DNA of 15,144 nucleotides, taken from an uncultured Lachnospiraceae bacterium. GTDB lineage: Bacteria; Bacillota; Clostridia; Lachnospirales; Lachnospiraceae. Below, piece after piece: positions 1 through 7,300 of the stretch. The stretch covers positions 1-15,144 of the forward strand of contig CAMTBF010000024.1 of NCBI GenBank assembly GCA_947068385.1, in the 5' to 3' direction. The notes below the pieces were generated by a model. That model did not search any database. It saw only the letters and a list, made by a program, of their open reading frames with translations, and was not told the origin of the DNA. Within the stretch, counting starts at the first letter, position 1. The number at the start of each line of letters is the position of its first letter. The translations under genes and the position numbers were made by a program.

Positions 1-455
1 CGACAGTTCAAAATAAGATGCACTATGCAGTCCACGGTAATACCGCAGCGGAGAACATCATGGCACGGGCAGACCATACAAAGGAACATATGGGTTTGAC
101 ATCCTGGCGCAACGCTCCCCATGGTAAAAGCGTAAAAGCAGATGTATCCGTCGCTAAAAATTACTTATCAGTCAACGAAATGCAGGAATTGAACGAGATT
201 GTCACTATGTATCTGGACTATGCTACGAGGCAGGCCAGACGACATATTCCCATGACCATGGCAGATTGGGCATCCAAACTAGACGCTTTTCTCCAATTCA
301 ACGATGCGGAGATATTGCAAGATAAAGGAAAGGTCACTGCTGCAATAGCTAAGGCATTTGCAGAGAGTGAATTTGAGCAGTATCGGATAATTCAAGACCG
401 TTTGTATCAAAGTGACTTTGACCGCCTTGTTGCCAGTGCGGAGGAAAAGGGCTGA
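1..455 (+). CDS. RhuM-family protein, C-terminal part (5' end outside window)
   Basis: The reading frame is open from base 3 and ends at TGA 453-455. The first visible residues, TVQNKMHYAVHG, are internal to the RhuM family, so the ATG at 18 is not a start and the gene is cut by the window edge. Diagnostic stretches are NKMHYAVHG, the ERAD-like ARADHTKE, GLTSW, VSVAKNYL, the IVTMYLDYA helix, IPMTMADWASKLDAFLQFN and IAKAFAESEFEQYR. RhuM was first noted as a Salmonella SPI-3 protein. Homologues are widespread in bacteria, often on islands or beside restriction and toxin genes, and their biochemical function is unknown. By hand count, G+C over 121-360 is about 43 percent, against about 65 percent in a sample of the helicase gene (6181-6240), which suggests recent acquisition. 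No strong terminator follows. The family call is firm; the role is not known. Confidence 0.85.
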   Translation, partial: TVQNKMHYAVHGNTAAENIMARADHTKEHMGLTSWRNAPHGKSVKADVSVAKNYLSVNEMQELNEIVTMYLDYATRQARRHIPMTMADWASKLDAFLQFNDAEILQDKGKVTAAIAKAFAESEFEQYRIIQDRLYQSDFDRLVASAEEKG

Positions 456-548
456 TGACAGGGCAAGGTAACCGCATTCCGCGTCATAGGGAAGACATCC
501 CACGGCAAATCTCTTTACCCGCCCCCACGGACAGCCGAATAAGGGGAT

Positions 549-604
549 GGAGGGCAGGACTCTCGTAAAAAGCCTGTCCTCCGGAATAACCGTAAGGAGG
601 CAGG
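549..604 (+). promoter_or_regulatory. Leader with alternative hairpins that may occlude the RBS of the 608-1141 gene
   Basis: The arm at 573-582 (CCTGTCCTCC) can pair with 549-558 (GGAGGGCAGG; 10 bp including one G-U). It can equally pair with 596-604 (GGAGGCAGG; 9 bp around one bulged T), which contains the GGAGG ribosome binding site 7 nt before ATG 608. The two pairings exclude each other. The first leaves the RBS free and the second buries it. The pairing is visible in the sequence; regulation is inferred. The upstream promoter was not identified. Confidence 0.45.
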
Positions 605-607
605 TCT

Positions 608-1141
608 ATGTCAATGGAAATCAATGGAAGCTATCACTCCCGGAAGATCGACTATGTTCCGCAGCCGAAGGAGGAGCGGCCTCAGGAGAGGACGCAGTCG
701 GAGCAGGAGGGAATCCCTGCGCCGAAGGATGAGTACATCAGCAGCGAAAAAGCAGGCGTGAGGCCCAGCGGCCTGTACCGCCTGGGGCAGGACGGAAGCG
801 GCAATCCCAAAATCGTCTATGAGGATCCGAAAAAGGAGGATCTGAAAGAAGGGAATACGAAAAAAGCCGCCCCCGGGGGCCCGCAGCCGGAGGCGGAGCC
901 TGCCGGCGTCCCGGAGGATCCCCAGGAGAAATGCGTGGCCAGCACGGATAAGGTGGACAGGGAGATCCGGAAGCTGAAGGAAAAGAAGCAGCAGCTGGAG
1001 CAGCAGATCCAGGCGGCCTCCGGGGACGAGCGGAAGGTTCAGGAGCTGGAGCGGAAGCTGGCCCAGGTGGAGGGCGAGCTTGGCCGGAAGGACAATGATA
1101 CCTACAGGCGGCAGCACACCACGATCGCCGAAATCGGCTAG
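608..1141 (+). CDS. Conserved hypothetical coiled-coil protein, 177 aa
   Basis: The start is fixed by GGAGG at 596-600, 7 nt before ATG 608. The protein is hydrophilic, with no signal peptide or membrane segment. Residues 1-40 are rich in E, K, Q and P. A DEYISSEK motif follows near residue 41, then a GLYRLGQDGSGNPKIVYEDP segment. Residues of about 65-105 form a low-complexity K/E/P/G linker. About 113-160 form a strong heptad-like coiled coil (TDKVDREIRKLKEKKQQLEQ and onward), and the tail reads KDNDTYRRQHT. From memory, proteins with the same DEYISSEK, GQDxxGN and KDNDTYRRQ blocks occur in other Lachnospiraceae as unnamed hypothetical proteins; no function is known to me. It is transcribed alone, convergent with the proline operon. 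A structural or surface-associated scaffold would fit the composition but is a guess. The reality of the gene is well supported. Confidence 0.8.
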   Translation: MSMEINGSYHSRKIDYVPQPKEERPQERTQSEQEGIPAPKDEYISSEKAGVRPSGLYRLGQDGSGNPKIVYEDPKKEDLKEGNTKKAAPGGPQPEAEPAGVPEDPQEKCVASTDKVDREIRKLKEKKQQLEQQIQAASGDERKVQELERKLAQVEGELGRKDNDTYRRQHTTIAEIG

Positions 1142-1148
1142 AGAGGCT

Positions 1149-1181
1149 CGGCGCACCTGTCATCGGCCGACAGGTGCGCCG
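1149..1181. terminator. 13-bp perfect hairpin between convergent genes
   Basis: The arms at 1149-1161 (CGGCGCACCTGTC) and 1169-1181 are perfectly complementary around a 7-nt loop. The hairpin lies 8 bp after the stop of the 177-aa gene and 25 bp from the stop of proC, so it could end transcription from both sides. Neither strand has a clear U tract, so it may act as a weak or factor-assisted terminator or as a 3' end stabiliser. Confidence 0.65.
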
Positions 1182-1205
1182 GGGCCTGCCCTGTTTCGGC
1201 TCCGG

Positions 1206-2018
1206 CTATTTCAGCTCCAGCGTCCTCTCGTAGGACGCGATGACCGCATCGATCACCGCCCCCCGAAAGCCCGCCTCCTCCAGCCTGCGCACGCCCTGTA
1301 TGGTAGTGCCGCCGGGGGAGCAGACGGCGTCCTTCAGGGCGGCGGGATGCTGGCCGGATTCCAGGGCCAGCTTGGCGGTGCCTAAGAGCATCTGGGCCGC
1401 CAGCTCCATGGCCTGCTCCCTGGACAGGCCGCAGGCCACCCCGCCGTCCGCCATGGCCTCCAGGAAGATGTCCGCGAAGGCAGGGCCGCAGGCGGAGACG
1501 GCGGAGCCCGCGTCCATCCGGAATTCCGGGATGGAGGAGAACCTTCCGGCCCAGGCGAAGGCCTCCAGGAAGGCCTGCAGGTCGCTGTCCGCCACATTCT
1601 CGCTGTAGGCGTACTGCACCATCCCCTCCCCGATGGACACCGGGGTGTTGGGCATGATGCGGATCACGGGGTAGCTTCTGCCCGCCAGCTCCCGGATCCG
1701 GGCGATGGTCAGTCCCGTGGCCATGGTCACCAGAAGGAAGGGGCTCTTCCGAAGCGCCAGCACAGGGCTGATCTGGGCCAGCACCTCCTCCATGAGCTGG
1801 GGCTTCACGCCCAGGACGATGAAGTCCGCCTCCCTGGCGATCTCCTGGTTGTCCGAGACCCGGGCCTCCAGCGCCTGGGCCAGCGCCAGCGCCTTCTCCG
1901 GGGAGCGGTTGGCCAGGAGGATCCTGGAGCCTTCTATAGTATGCCTGGCGGCCCGGGCCAGGGCGCCGCCCATGTTGCCTGTGCCGATGAAACCAAAAAC
2001 CGTACTGTTCTTATCCAT
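1206..2018 (-). CDS. proC: Pyrroline-5-carboxylate reductase
   Basis: This enzyme catalyses the last step of proline synthesis, reducing 1-pyrroline-5-carboxylate to proline with NAD(P)H in the cytoplasm. The 270-residue length is normal for the family. The N-terminal Rossmann motif is GFIGTGNMGGALA (residues 9-21). The middle holds IRIMPNTPVSIGEGM, and the C-terminal family signature begins SPGGTTIQGVRRLEEAGFR at residue 234. AGGAGG lies 9 nt before the ATG. It is the last gene of proB-proA-proC, with a 30-bp gap after proA, and very likely shares the proB transcript. The three genes together form the complete glutamate-to-proline route. No odd residues were seen in the conserved motifs. Confidence 0.97.
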   Translation of the reverse strand: MDKNSTVFGFIGTGNMGGALARAARHTIEGSRILLANRSPEKALALAQALEARVSDNQEIAREADFIVLGVKPQLMEEVLAQISPVLALRKSPFLLVTMATGLTIARIRELAGRSYPVIRIMPNTPVSIGEGMVQYAYSENVADSDLQAFLEAFAWAGRFSSIPEFRMDAGSAVSACGPAFADIFLEAMADGGVACGLSREQAMELAAQMLLGTAKLALESGQHPAALKDAVCSPGGTTIQGVRRLEEAGFRGAVIDAVIASYERTLELK

Positions 2019-2048
2019 ATGACATTTCCTCCTGCTCTCTCCCGGGGA

Positions 2049-3299
2049 TCATCCCCTGACCTGGCCTTCTCCGTAGATCACATACTTACAGCTTGTCAGC
2101 TCCTCCAGCCCCATGGGGCCCCTTGCGTGCATCTTCTGGGTGGAGATGCCGATCTCCGCCCCCAGGCCGAACTCGCCGCCGTCCGTGAAGCGGGTGGAGG
2201 CGTTGACATATACCGCCGCCGCGTCCACGGCATCCAGGAAGCGCTGGGCCTTGAAGTAATTGTCCGTGACGATGCATTCGGAATGGCCTGTGCCGTGGGC
2301 ATTGATGAAGGAGACGGCCTCCTGGCAGTCCCTGACGGTCCGCACCGCCAGGATGTAGTCGTCGTACTCCGTGTCCCAGTCCTCCTCCGATGCGGGGAGG
2401 GCCCGTCCGCCCAGGACGCCCAGGGCCTGCCCGTCCGCCCGCAGCTCCACGTCATGCCTGTCGAGCAGGGGCAGGGCCTTCGCCCAGAAGGCTTCGGCGA
2501 TGTCCTCCTGCACCAGCACGCACTCTACGGCGTTGCACACGGAGGGGCGGGAGCACTTGGCATTGTAGAGGATGTCCGCGGCCATGTCCAGATCCGCATC
2601 GCTGTCCACATAGATGTGGCAGACCCCCTCGCCGGTGCGGATGACAGGGACGCTGGCCTCCTTCGCCACGGCCCGGATCAGGCCGGCCCCGCCCCGGGGG
2701 ATCAGCACGTCCACATAGCCGTCCAGGTGCATCAGCTCATTTGCGCTCTCCCGGCTGGTATCCTGCACCAGGCTTACGCAGGCCTCCGGCAGCCCCGCGC
2801 CCGCAAGGGCCTCCTGCATGAGGGACACCGCGCAGCGGTTTGAGTAGATGGCTTCCTTACCGCCCCGCAGGATGCAGGCATTGCCTGACTTCAGGCACAG
2901 CGCCGCCGCGTCCACGGTGACGTTAGGCCGGGCCTCGTAGATGATGGCGATGACGCCCAGGGGCACCCTGCGCCTGCCGATGATCAGCCCGTTGGGCCGG
3001 GTCTCCATCCTGTCCACCCGTCCGATGGGGTCGGGGAGGGCGATTATCTGCCGGATGCCCTCCACGATCCCCGCGATGCGCTCCGCCGTCAATGTCAGCC
3101 GATCCAGCAGGGCGGGGCGCATGCCGGCCTCCCTGGCGGCGGCTATGTCCCGGGCATTGGCCTGCAGCCATTCCTCCTGCCTGTCTGTGAGTATGTTCGC
3201 CATGGCCTGGAGGGCAGCGTTCTTTTTTGCCGTGCCCGCGGTGGCCAGGGGGTAGGCGGCGGATTTCGCGGCCTGCCCCTGCTGCTGTAAGATGGTCAT
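2049..3299 (-). CDS. proA: Gamma-glutamyl phosphate reductase (glutamate-5-semialdehyde dehydrogenase)
   Basis: This is the second step of proline synthesis: NADPH-dependent reduction of gamma-glutamyl phosphate to glutamate-5-semialdehyde, which cyclises to the ProC substrate. The 416-residue length matches the family. Visible blocks include RVPLGVIAIIYEARPNVTVD, LKSGNACILRGGKEA, LIPRGGAGLI, the active-site segment SRPSVCNAVE with catalytic Cys255, and the C-terminal VNASTRFTDGGEFGLGAEIGI and ARGPMGLEELTS. AGGAGG sits 9 nt before ATG 3299. The gene lies 99 bp downstream of proB across a repeat-bearing gap, and 30 bp upstream of proC. An extra Cys (249) sits six residues before the catalytic one; I attach no function to it. 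Identification is secure. Confidence 0.97.
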   Translation of the reverse strand: MTILQQQGQAAKSAAYPLATAGTAKKNAALQAMANILTDRQEEWLQANARDIAAAREAGMRPALLDRLTLTAERIAGIVEGIRQIIALPDPIGRVDRMETRPNGLIIGRRRVPLGVIAIIYEARPNVTVDAAALCLKSGNACILRGGKEAIYSNRCAVSLMQEALAGAGLPEACVSLVQDTSRESANELMHLDGYVDVLIPRGGAGLIRAVAKEASVPVIRTGEGVCHIYVDSDADLDMAADILYNAKCSRPSVCNAVECVLVQEDIAEAFWAKALPLLDRHDVELRADGQALGVLGGRALPASEEDWDTEYDDYILAVRTVRDCQEAVSFINAHGTGHSECIVTDNYFKAQRFLDAVDAAAVYVNASTRFTDGGEFGLGAEIGISTQKMHARGPMGLEELTSCKYVIYGEGQVRG

Positions 3300-3313
3300 G
3301 TGGTCTCCTCCTG

Positions 3314-3372
3314 CTTTTTGCCCATGTGGGAATCTTTTGCCTATATGGGGATCTTTTTATCTATATGGGAAC
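3314..3372. repeat. Three imperfect tandem 19-20 bp repeats in the proB-proA gap
   Basis: On the plus strand the units run 3314-3333 (CTTTTTGCCCATGTGGGAAT), 3334-3352 (CTTTTGCCTATATGGGGAT) and 3353-3372 (CTTTTTATCTATATGGGAAC), with a partial fourth, ATATGGGG, after them. The block is much richer in A+T than the flanking genes and ends close to the proA ribosome binding site. It could be an intergenic repeat element or a set of protein-binding sites. There are no spacers, so it is not a CRISPR array. Confidence 0.7.
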
Positions 3373-3398
3373 ATATGGGGAAGGGAAAGCGCCGGGCT

Positions 3399-4202
3399 TC
3401 AGGAGCCTGCCGCCAGGAAGCGGGTGCCGATTGCCTGTCCCTCCACGATGCCGTAGAGATCCTCCATGCGGGCCCCGTTGGCGATCACCATGTCGCAGCC
3501 CGCCTCCATGGCGATGCGGGCCGCGGAAAGCTTGGTGGCCATGCCGCCGGTGCCCCGCCAGGTGCCCGCGCCCCCGGCCATCTCCAGGATCTCCGGGGTC
3601 AGGGCGGCTACCTGGTGCAGCAGCTTTGCCTCCGGGTTGGACTTCGGGTCCGCGTCGTACAGGCCGTCGATGTCGCTGAGCAGTATCAGGAGATCGGCCC
3701 GGCACAGCTTCGCCACGATCGCGGAGAGGGTGTCGTTGTCCCCCAGCACCTTGTGCCGCCCGGTCTCGATCTCGGCGGAGGAGACGGAGTCGTTCTCGTT
3801 CACCACCGGGATGACGCCCATCTCCAGCAGTGCGGAGAACGTCCCTTTCAGATGCTCCCGCCTGCCCTGGTCCTCCACGTCCTCCCCGGTGAGCAGGATC
3901 TGGGCGGCGGACTGGCTGTACTCGGAGAAGCTCTGGTCGAAGATGTGCATCATCTGGCACTGCCCCACCGCGGCGGCGGCCTGCTTCATCCGAAGCTCCC
4001 CGGGGCGCTCCGGTAGGCCCAGCCTGGAGGTGCCCACCGCGATGGCGCCGGAGAACACCAATATCACCTCATGCCCCATGCCGTGGAGGTCCGAGAGGAT
4101 CCTTGCCAGATGGTTCATGCGCCGCAGGTTCGGCGCGCCGGATTCATGGGTCAGGGTGGAAGTCCCTACTTTCACTACGATTCGCTTTTCGTCTTGTCTC
4201 AA
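3399..4202 (-). CDS. proB: Glutamate 5-kinase, short form without PUA domain
   Basis: This enzyme phosphorylates the glutamate side chain with ATP, the committed and usually proline-inhibited step. The start is TTG at 4202-4200. No ATG lies before the essential N-terminal motif VVKVGTSTLT (residues 9-18), and GGGAGG ends 9 nt upstream of the TTG. The amino-acid kinase fold is complete: SGAIAVG (51-57), VNENDSVS (134-141), GDNDTLSA (154-161), LSDIDGLYDADP (175-186) and GTGGMATK (217-224). At 267 residues it stops where the kinase domain ends. The roughly 100-residue PUA domain of the E. coli type (about 367 residues) is absent, and the frame ends at a normal stop with no PUA remnant in the gap. 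Phe50 stands directly before SGAIAVG, where small residues are more usual; this is a mild oddity. It is the first gene of proB-proA-proC. Confidence 0.96.
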   Translation of the reverse strand: MRQDEKRIVVKVGTSTLTHESGAPNLRRMNHLARILSDLHGMGHEVILVFSGAIAVGTSRLGLPERPGELRMKQAAAAVGQCQMMHIFDQSFSEYSQSAAQILLTGEDVEDQGRREHLKGTFSALLEMGVIPVVNENDSVSSAEIETGRHKVLGDNDTLSAIVAKLCRADLLILLSDIDGLYDADPKSNPEAKLLHQVAALTPEILEMAGGAGTWRGTGGMATKLSAARIAMEAGCDMVIANGARMEDLYGIVEGQAIGTRFLAAGS

Positions 4203-4264
4203 AGGCCTATGCCTCCCTCGTGTAAAATGCGGGCCGTGGCGCTGCCCGTGAAAAAACTGATCCT

Positions 4265-4293
4265 AGTATAGCACAAGTCATTTTAAAAGAAAA
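4265..4293 (-). promoter_or_regulatory. Probable promoter of proBAC (extended -10)
   Basis: On the minus strand, TGCTATACT gives an extended -10 with the hexamer at 4270-4265. The -35 candidate TTTTCT at 4293-4288, 17 nt upstream, is poor, as is common with extended -10 promoters. Transcription would begin near 4258, giving a leader of about 56 nt before the TTG. That leader has only a short GC hairpin (CGGGC/GCCCG) and nothing resembling a T-box. Confidence 0.55.
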
Positions 4294-4299
4294 CAACAA

Positions 4300-4328
4300 T
4301 TGTAATGGAATCGGTATTTTGCTATAAT
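4300..4328 (+). promoter_or_regulatory. Sigma-A-type promoter of the SNF2 helicase gene
   Basis: TTGTAA at 4300-4305 and a perfect TATAAT at 4323-4328 are separated by 17 nt. Transcription would start near 4335. The first in-frame ATG (4327) overlaps the -10 box and cannot be the start if this promoter is used. The -35 lies within a few bases of the divergent proB promoter, so the two may interfere or share control. Confidence 0.7.
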
Positions 4329-4341
4329 GTGGGGAAAGGAC

Positions 4342-7300
4342 ATGATCCATAGAAGATTCATAGAAGAAGCAGACGAGCTGCGGAAAGAGAGCGGGAAGAG
4401 GATGGGGATGCATAAGAGGCGGCCGGCCACAGGCACCGGGAGGAAGGATGACGCTGCGGAAGCCGCAAAGAGCGCGGCTGAGAGCATGAGGGACGGGCAG
4501 GCGGAGAGGGGGCAGGAATATGTCGTCCTGAACCGCCAGGAGGAAGAGGATTCGCCGGAGGCGGAGAGGCGCAGCCTTGCGGACTACGCGGAGCTTGGAC
4601 GCTACCAGTATTTCGACATGGCGGCCATCCGGAAGACCATGCGCCTGACCAAGGCCGTGACCCAGAAAGCGGAGGCGCTGTGCCGGGAGGACAAGGTGAG
4701 CCTCAAGGATGTCCAGAGCGGATACGCGGAGGGCAGGAGTGAGCTGGTGGGCGAGGCCTTGGGAGAGGGCAGGGAGGGGAAGACGGTCTTCCCCGTCCAC
4801 ATCCTGTTTTCCAGGGACAGCGCCCTGTATGCGGAGTGCCAGTGCGCGGAGTGCAGGAGGCATTACTACAGCATGTATTACAGGCGGGAGTACTGCGCCT
4901 ATCTGGGAGCGCTGCTGCAGCGGGTGGAGGAGGACCTCCGGGACAAGAACCTGGGGGACGCCACGGACAGGCGGGGGATGCAGCTCATACGGGCCTTCTA
5001 TGAGAGCCACGCCAACACCGTGATGTCGGATGCCATAGGCAAGGCGGAGAGCATGACCTTGGTCCCCAGGGTGATCCTGAAGAACGGGGAGCTGAGGGTC
5101 TCCTTCAAGGTGGGGGAGAAGAAGCTGTTCGTGGTGAAGGACCTGTTCGAGTTCTACACCAACGTCCAGGAGTCCAAGACCGCCTCCTACGGCAGCAGCA
5201 CCAGCCTGAACCACAGCATCTCCAATTTCACGGAGAAGTCCAGGCCCTGGATCGATTTCATCGGCAGGATCGTGAAGGAGGAGCTGAACTTCGAGCGCAG
5301 GATGATAGAGGCCAACAGCTATTCCAGGCGGGCCGCCTCCAAGGACGGCGAGCTGGCCCTGAGCGGCTGGCGGCTGGACGAGCTCTACGGGCTGCTGGGA
5401 GCGGAGCCCCTGGAATATGAGGACAGGGACAGCGGCACGAAGCTGAAGACGACCCTGTATGCGAAAGAGCGGAACCCGAAGATATCCATGACCATCCGCA
5501 AGAACGATTTGGGAAGGCACAGGGAGTTCCACGGGATTGCGGTGAGCTGCCGCATGCCCCAGCTTTTCTACGGGGTGGGCACGGCCTACTACGTCTGCGA
5601 GGCAGGGCTGTGCAGGCTGGATCCGGAATTCCTGAAGAGGATCCGCATCATCGCCCAGTTCTGCGACGAGGGAGAGCTGAGCTTCCAGGTGGGCAGGAAC
5701 AAGCTGCCCCAGTTCTATTATTCCGTGCTGCCCCAGCTGGAGGGCGCTGTGGACATCATGGAGGAGAACGCCGAGGAGATAGCGGCTTTCCTGCCGCCCC
5801 AGGCCCGGTTCGTGTTCTACCTGGACGCGGAGGACGACGACATGAGCTGCCGGGTGGGGGCCAGGTACGGGGAACAGGAGTTCCGGGTGGTGGACTTCGG
5901 CGACAGGGAGGGGCCGCTGGAGCCCTTCAGGGAGGGCACCAGGGAGGAGGAGGCCCTGTTCCTGGCCAGGCAGTGGTTCCCCTACTGGGACGGCGAAAAG
6001 AAGGAGCTGAGCTGCCTGGGGGACGAGGGACTCATGTTCCAGGTGCTGGACAAGGGCGTGGACGCGCTGCTGGCCCTGGGGGAGGTGCAGTGCACCAGGC
6101 GGTTCACCAACCTGAACATCGGGCGCAGGGTGCGGATGAGCGTGGGCATATCGGTGTCCAAGAACCTGCTGAACCTGGACATCGCCACCCAGGACGTGCC
6201 GCCCGAGGAGCTGCTGGACATCCTGAAGAGCTACAGGCAGAAAAAGAAATACTATAGGCTGCGCAACGGCGATTTCCTGAGCCTGGAGCAGGACGCCCTG
6301 CAGACCCTGGCGGAGATGGTGGATTCCCTGCGGATGAGCCCCAAGGAGCTTTTGAAGGGCAATGTGAAGCTCCCCCTGTACCGCGCCCTGTACCTGGACA
6401 AGCTGCTGGAGAAGAACGAGGAGATCTACAGCAACCGGGACAGCCATTTCCGGGAGATGGTGAAGGACTTCAAGACCGTAGGCGACGCGGACTTCGAGGA
6501 GCCGCCCACCCTGCGGGAGGTCATGAGGGGCTATCAGCGGAACGGCTACAGATGGCTTCGGATGCTGGAGGCCTACGGCCTGGGGGGCATCCTGGCGGAC
6601 GACATGGGCCTGGGCAAGACCATCCAGGTGCTGGCGGTGCTGCTGGCGGCCAGGCTGGAGGGGAAGGAGGGCACGGCGCTGGTGGTGGCGCCCGCCTCGC
6701 TGGTGTACAATTGGGGCGAGGAGATACGTGCCTTCACGCCCCAGCTTTCCTGTTGCTTCATCACCGGGGGACAGGAGGAGCGGCGGGAGAAGCTGTCCCA
6801 TTATAAGGAATACGACGTGGTGGTCACCTCCTACGACCTGCTGAAGCGGGACATCGAGAACTACGAGGACAAGGAGTTCACCTACCAGATCATCGACGAG
6901 GCCCAGTACATCAAGAACCACAGCACGGCGGCCGCCAAGGCGGTGAAGGCGGTGAAGAGCAGGACGCGGTACGCCCTTACCGGAACGCCCATCGAGAACC
7001 GGCTCAGCGAGCTGTGGAGCATCTTCGATTTCCTGATTCCGGGGTATCTGTACGGGTACGACGTGTTCCGGAACGACTTCGAGGCCCCGATCGTGCGCAA
7101 CGAGGATCAGGGGGCCCTGGAGCGGCTGCAGCGCATGACCGGACCCTTCATCCTGCGGAGGATGAAGGAGAACGTGCTGAAGGACCTGCCGGAGAAGCTG
7201 GAGGAGAACCGGTACGTGAAGTTCGAATCCGGACAGCAGAAGCTGTACGACGCGCAGGTAGTCAATATGAAGCAGCGGATCGGCATGCAGGACGCCCAGG

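Noticed and set aside
513..541. Promoter for the 177-aa gene (TTTACC, 17 nt, GAATAA)
   Set aside because: The -10 match is too poor to support a call.
547..732. Possible 61-aa upstream ORF overlapping the 177-aa gene
   Set aside because: It has no properly spaced RBS, its sequence is a frame shadow of the leader and the real gene, and its composition is unconvincing.
1941..2843. 300-codon plus-strand frame across proC/proA
   Set aside because: It is antisense to two clearly identified enzymes and has no motif or RBS of its own.
3314..3372. Tandem repeats as a CRISPR array
   Set aside because: There are only three degenerate units with no spacers and no cas genes nearby.
4203..4258. T-box or proline-responsive attenuator in the proB leader
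   Set aside because: The leader is only about 56 nt, with one 5-bp hairpin and no T-box sequence or terminator.
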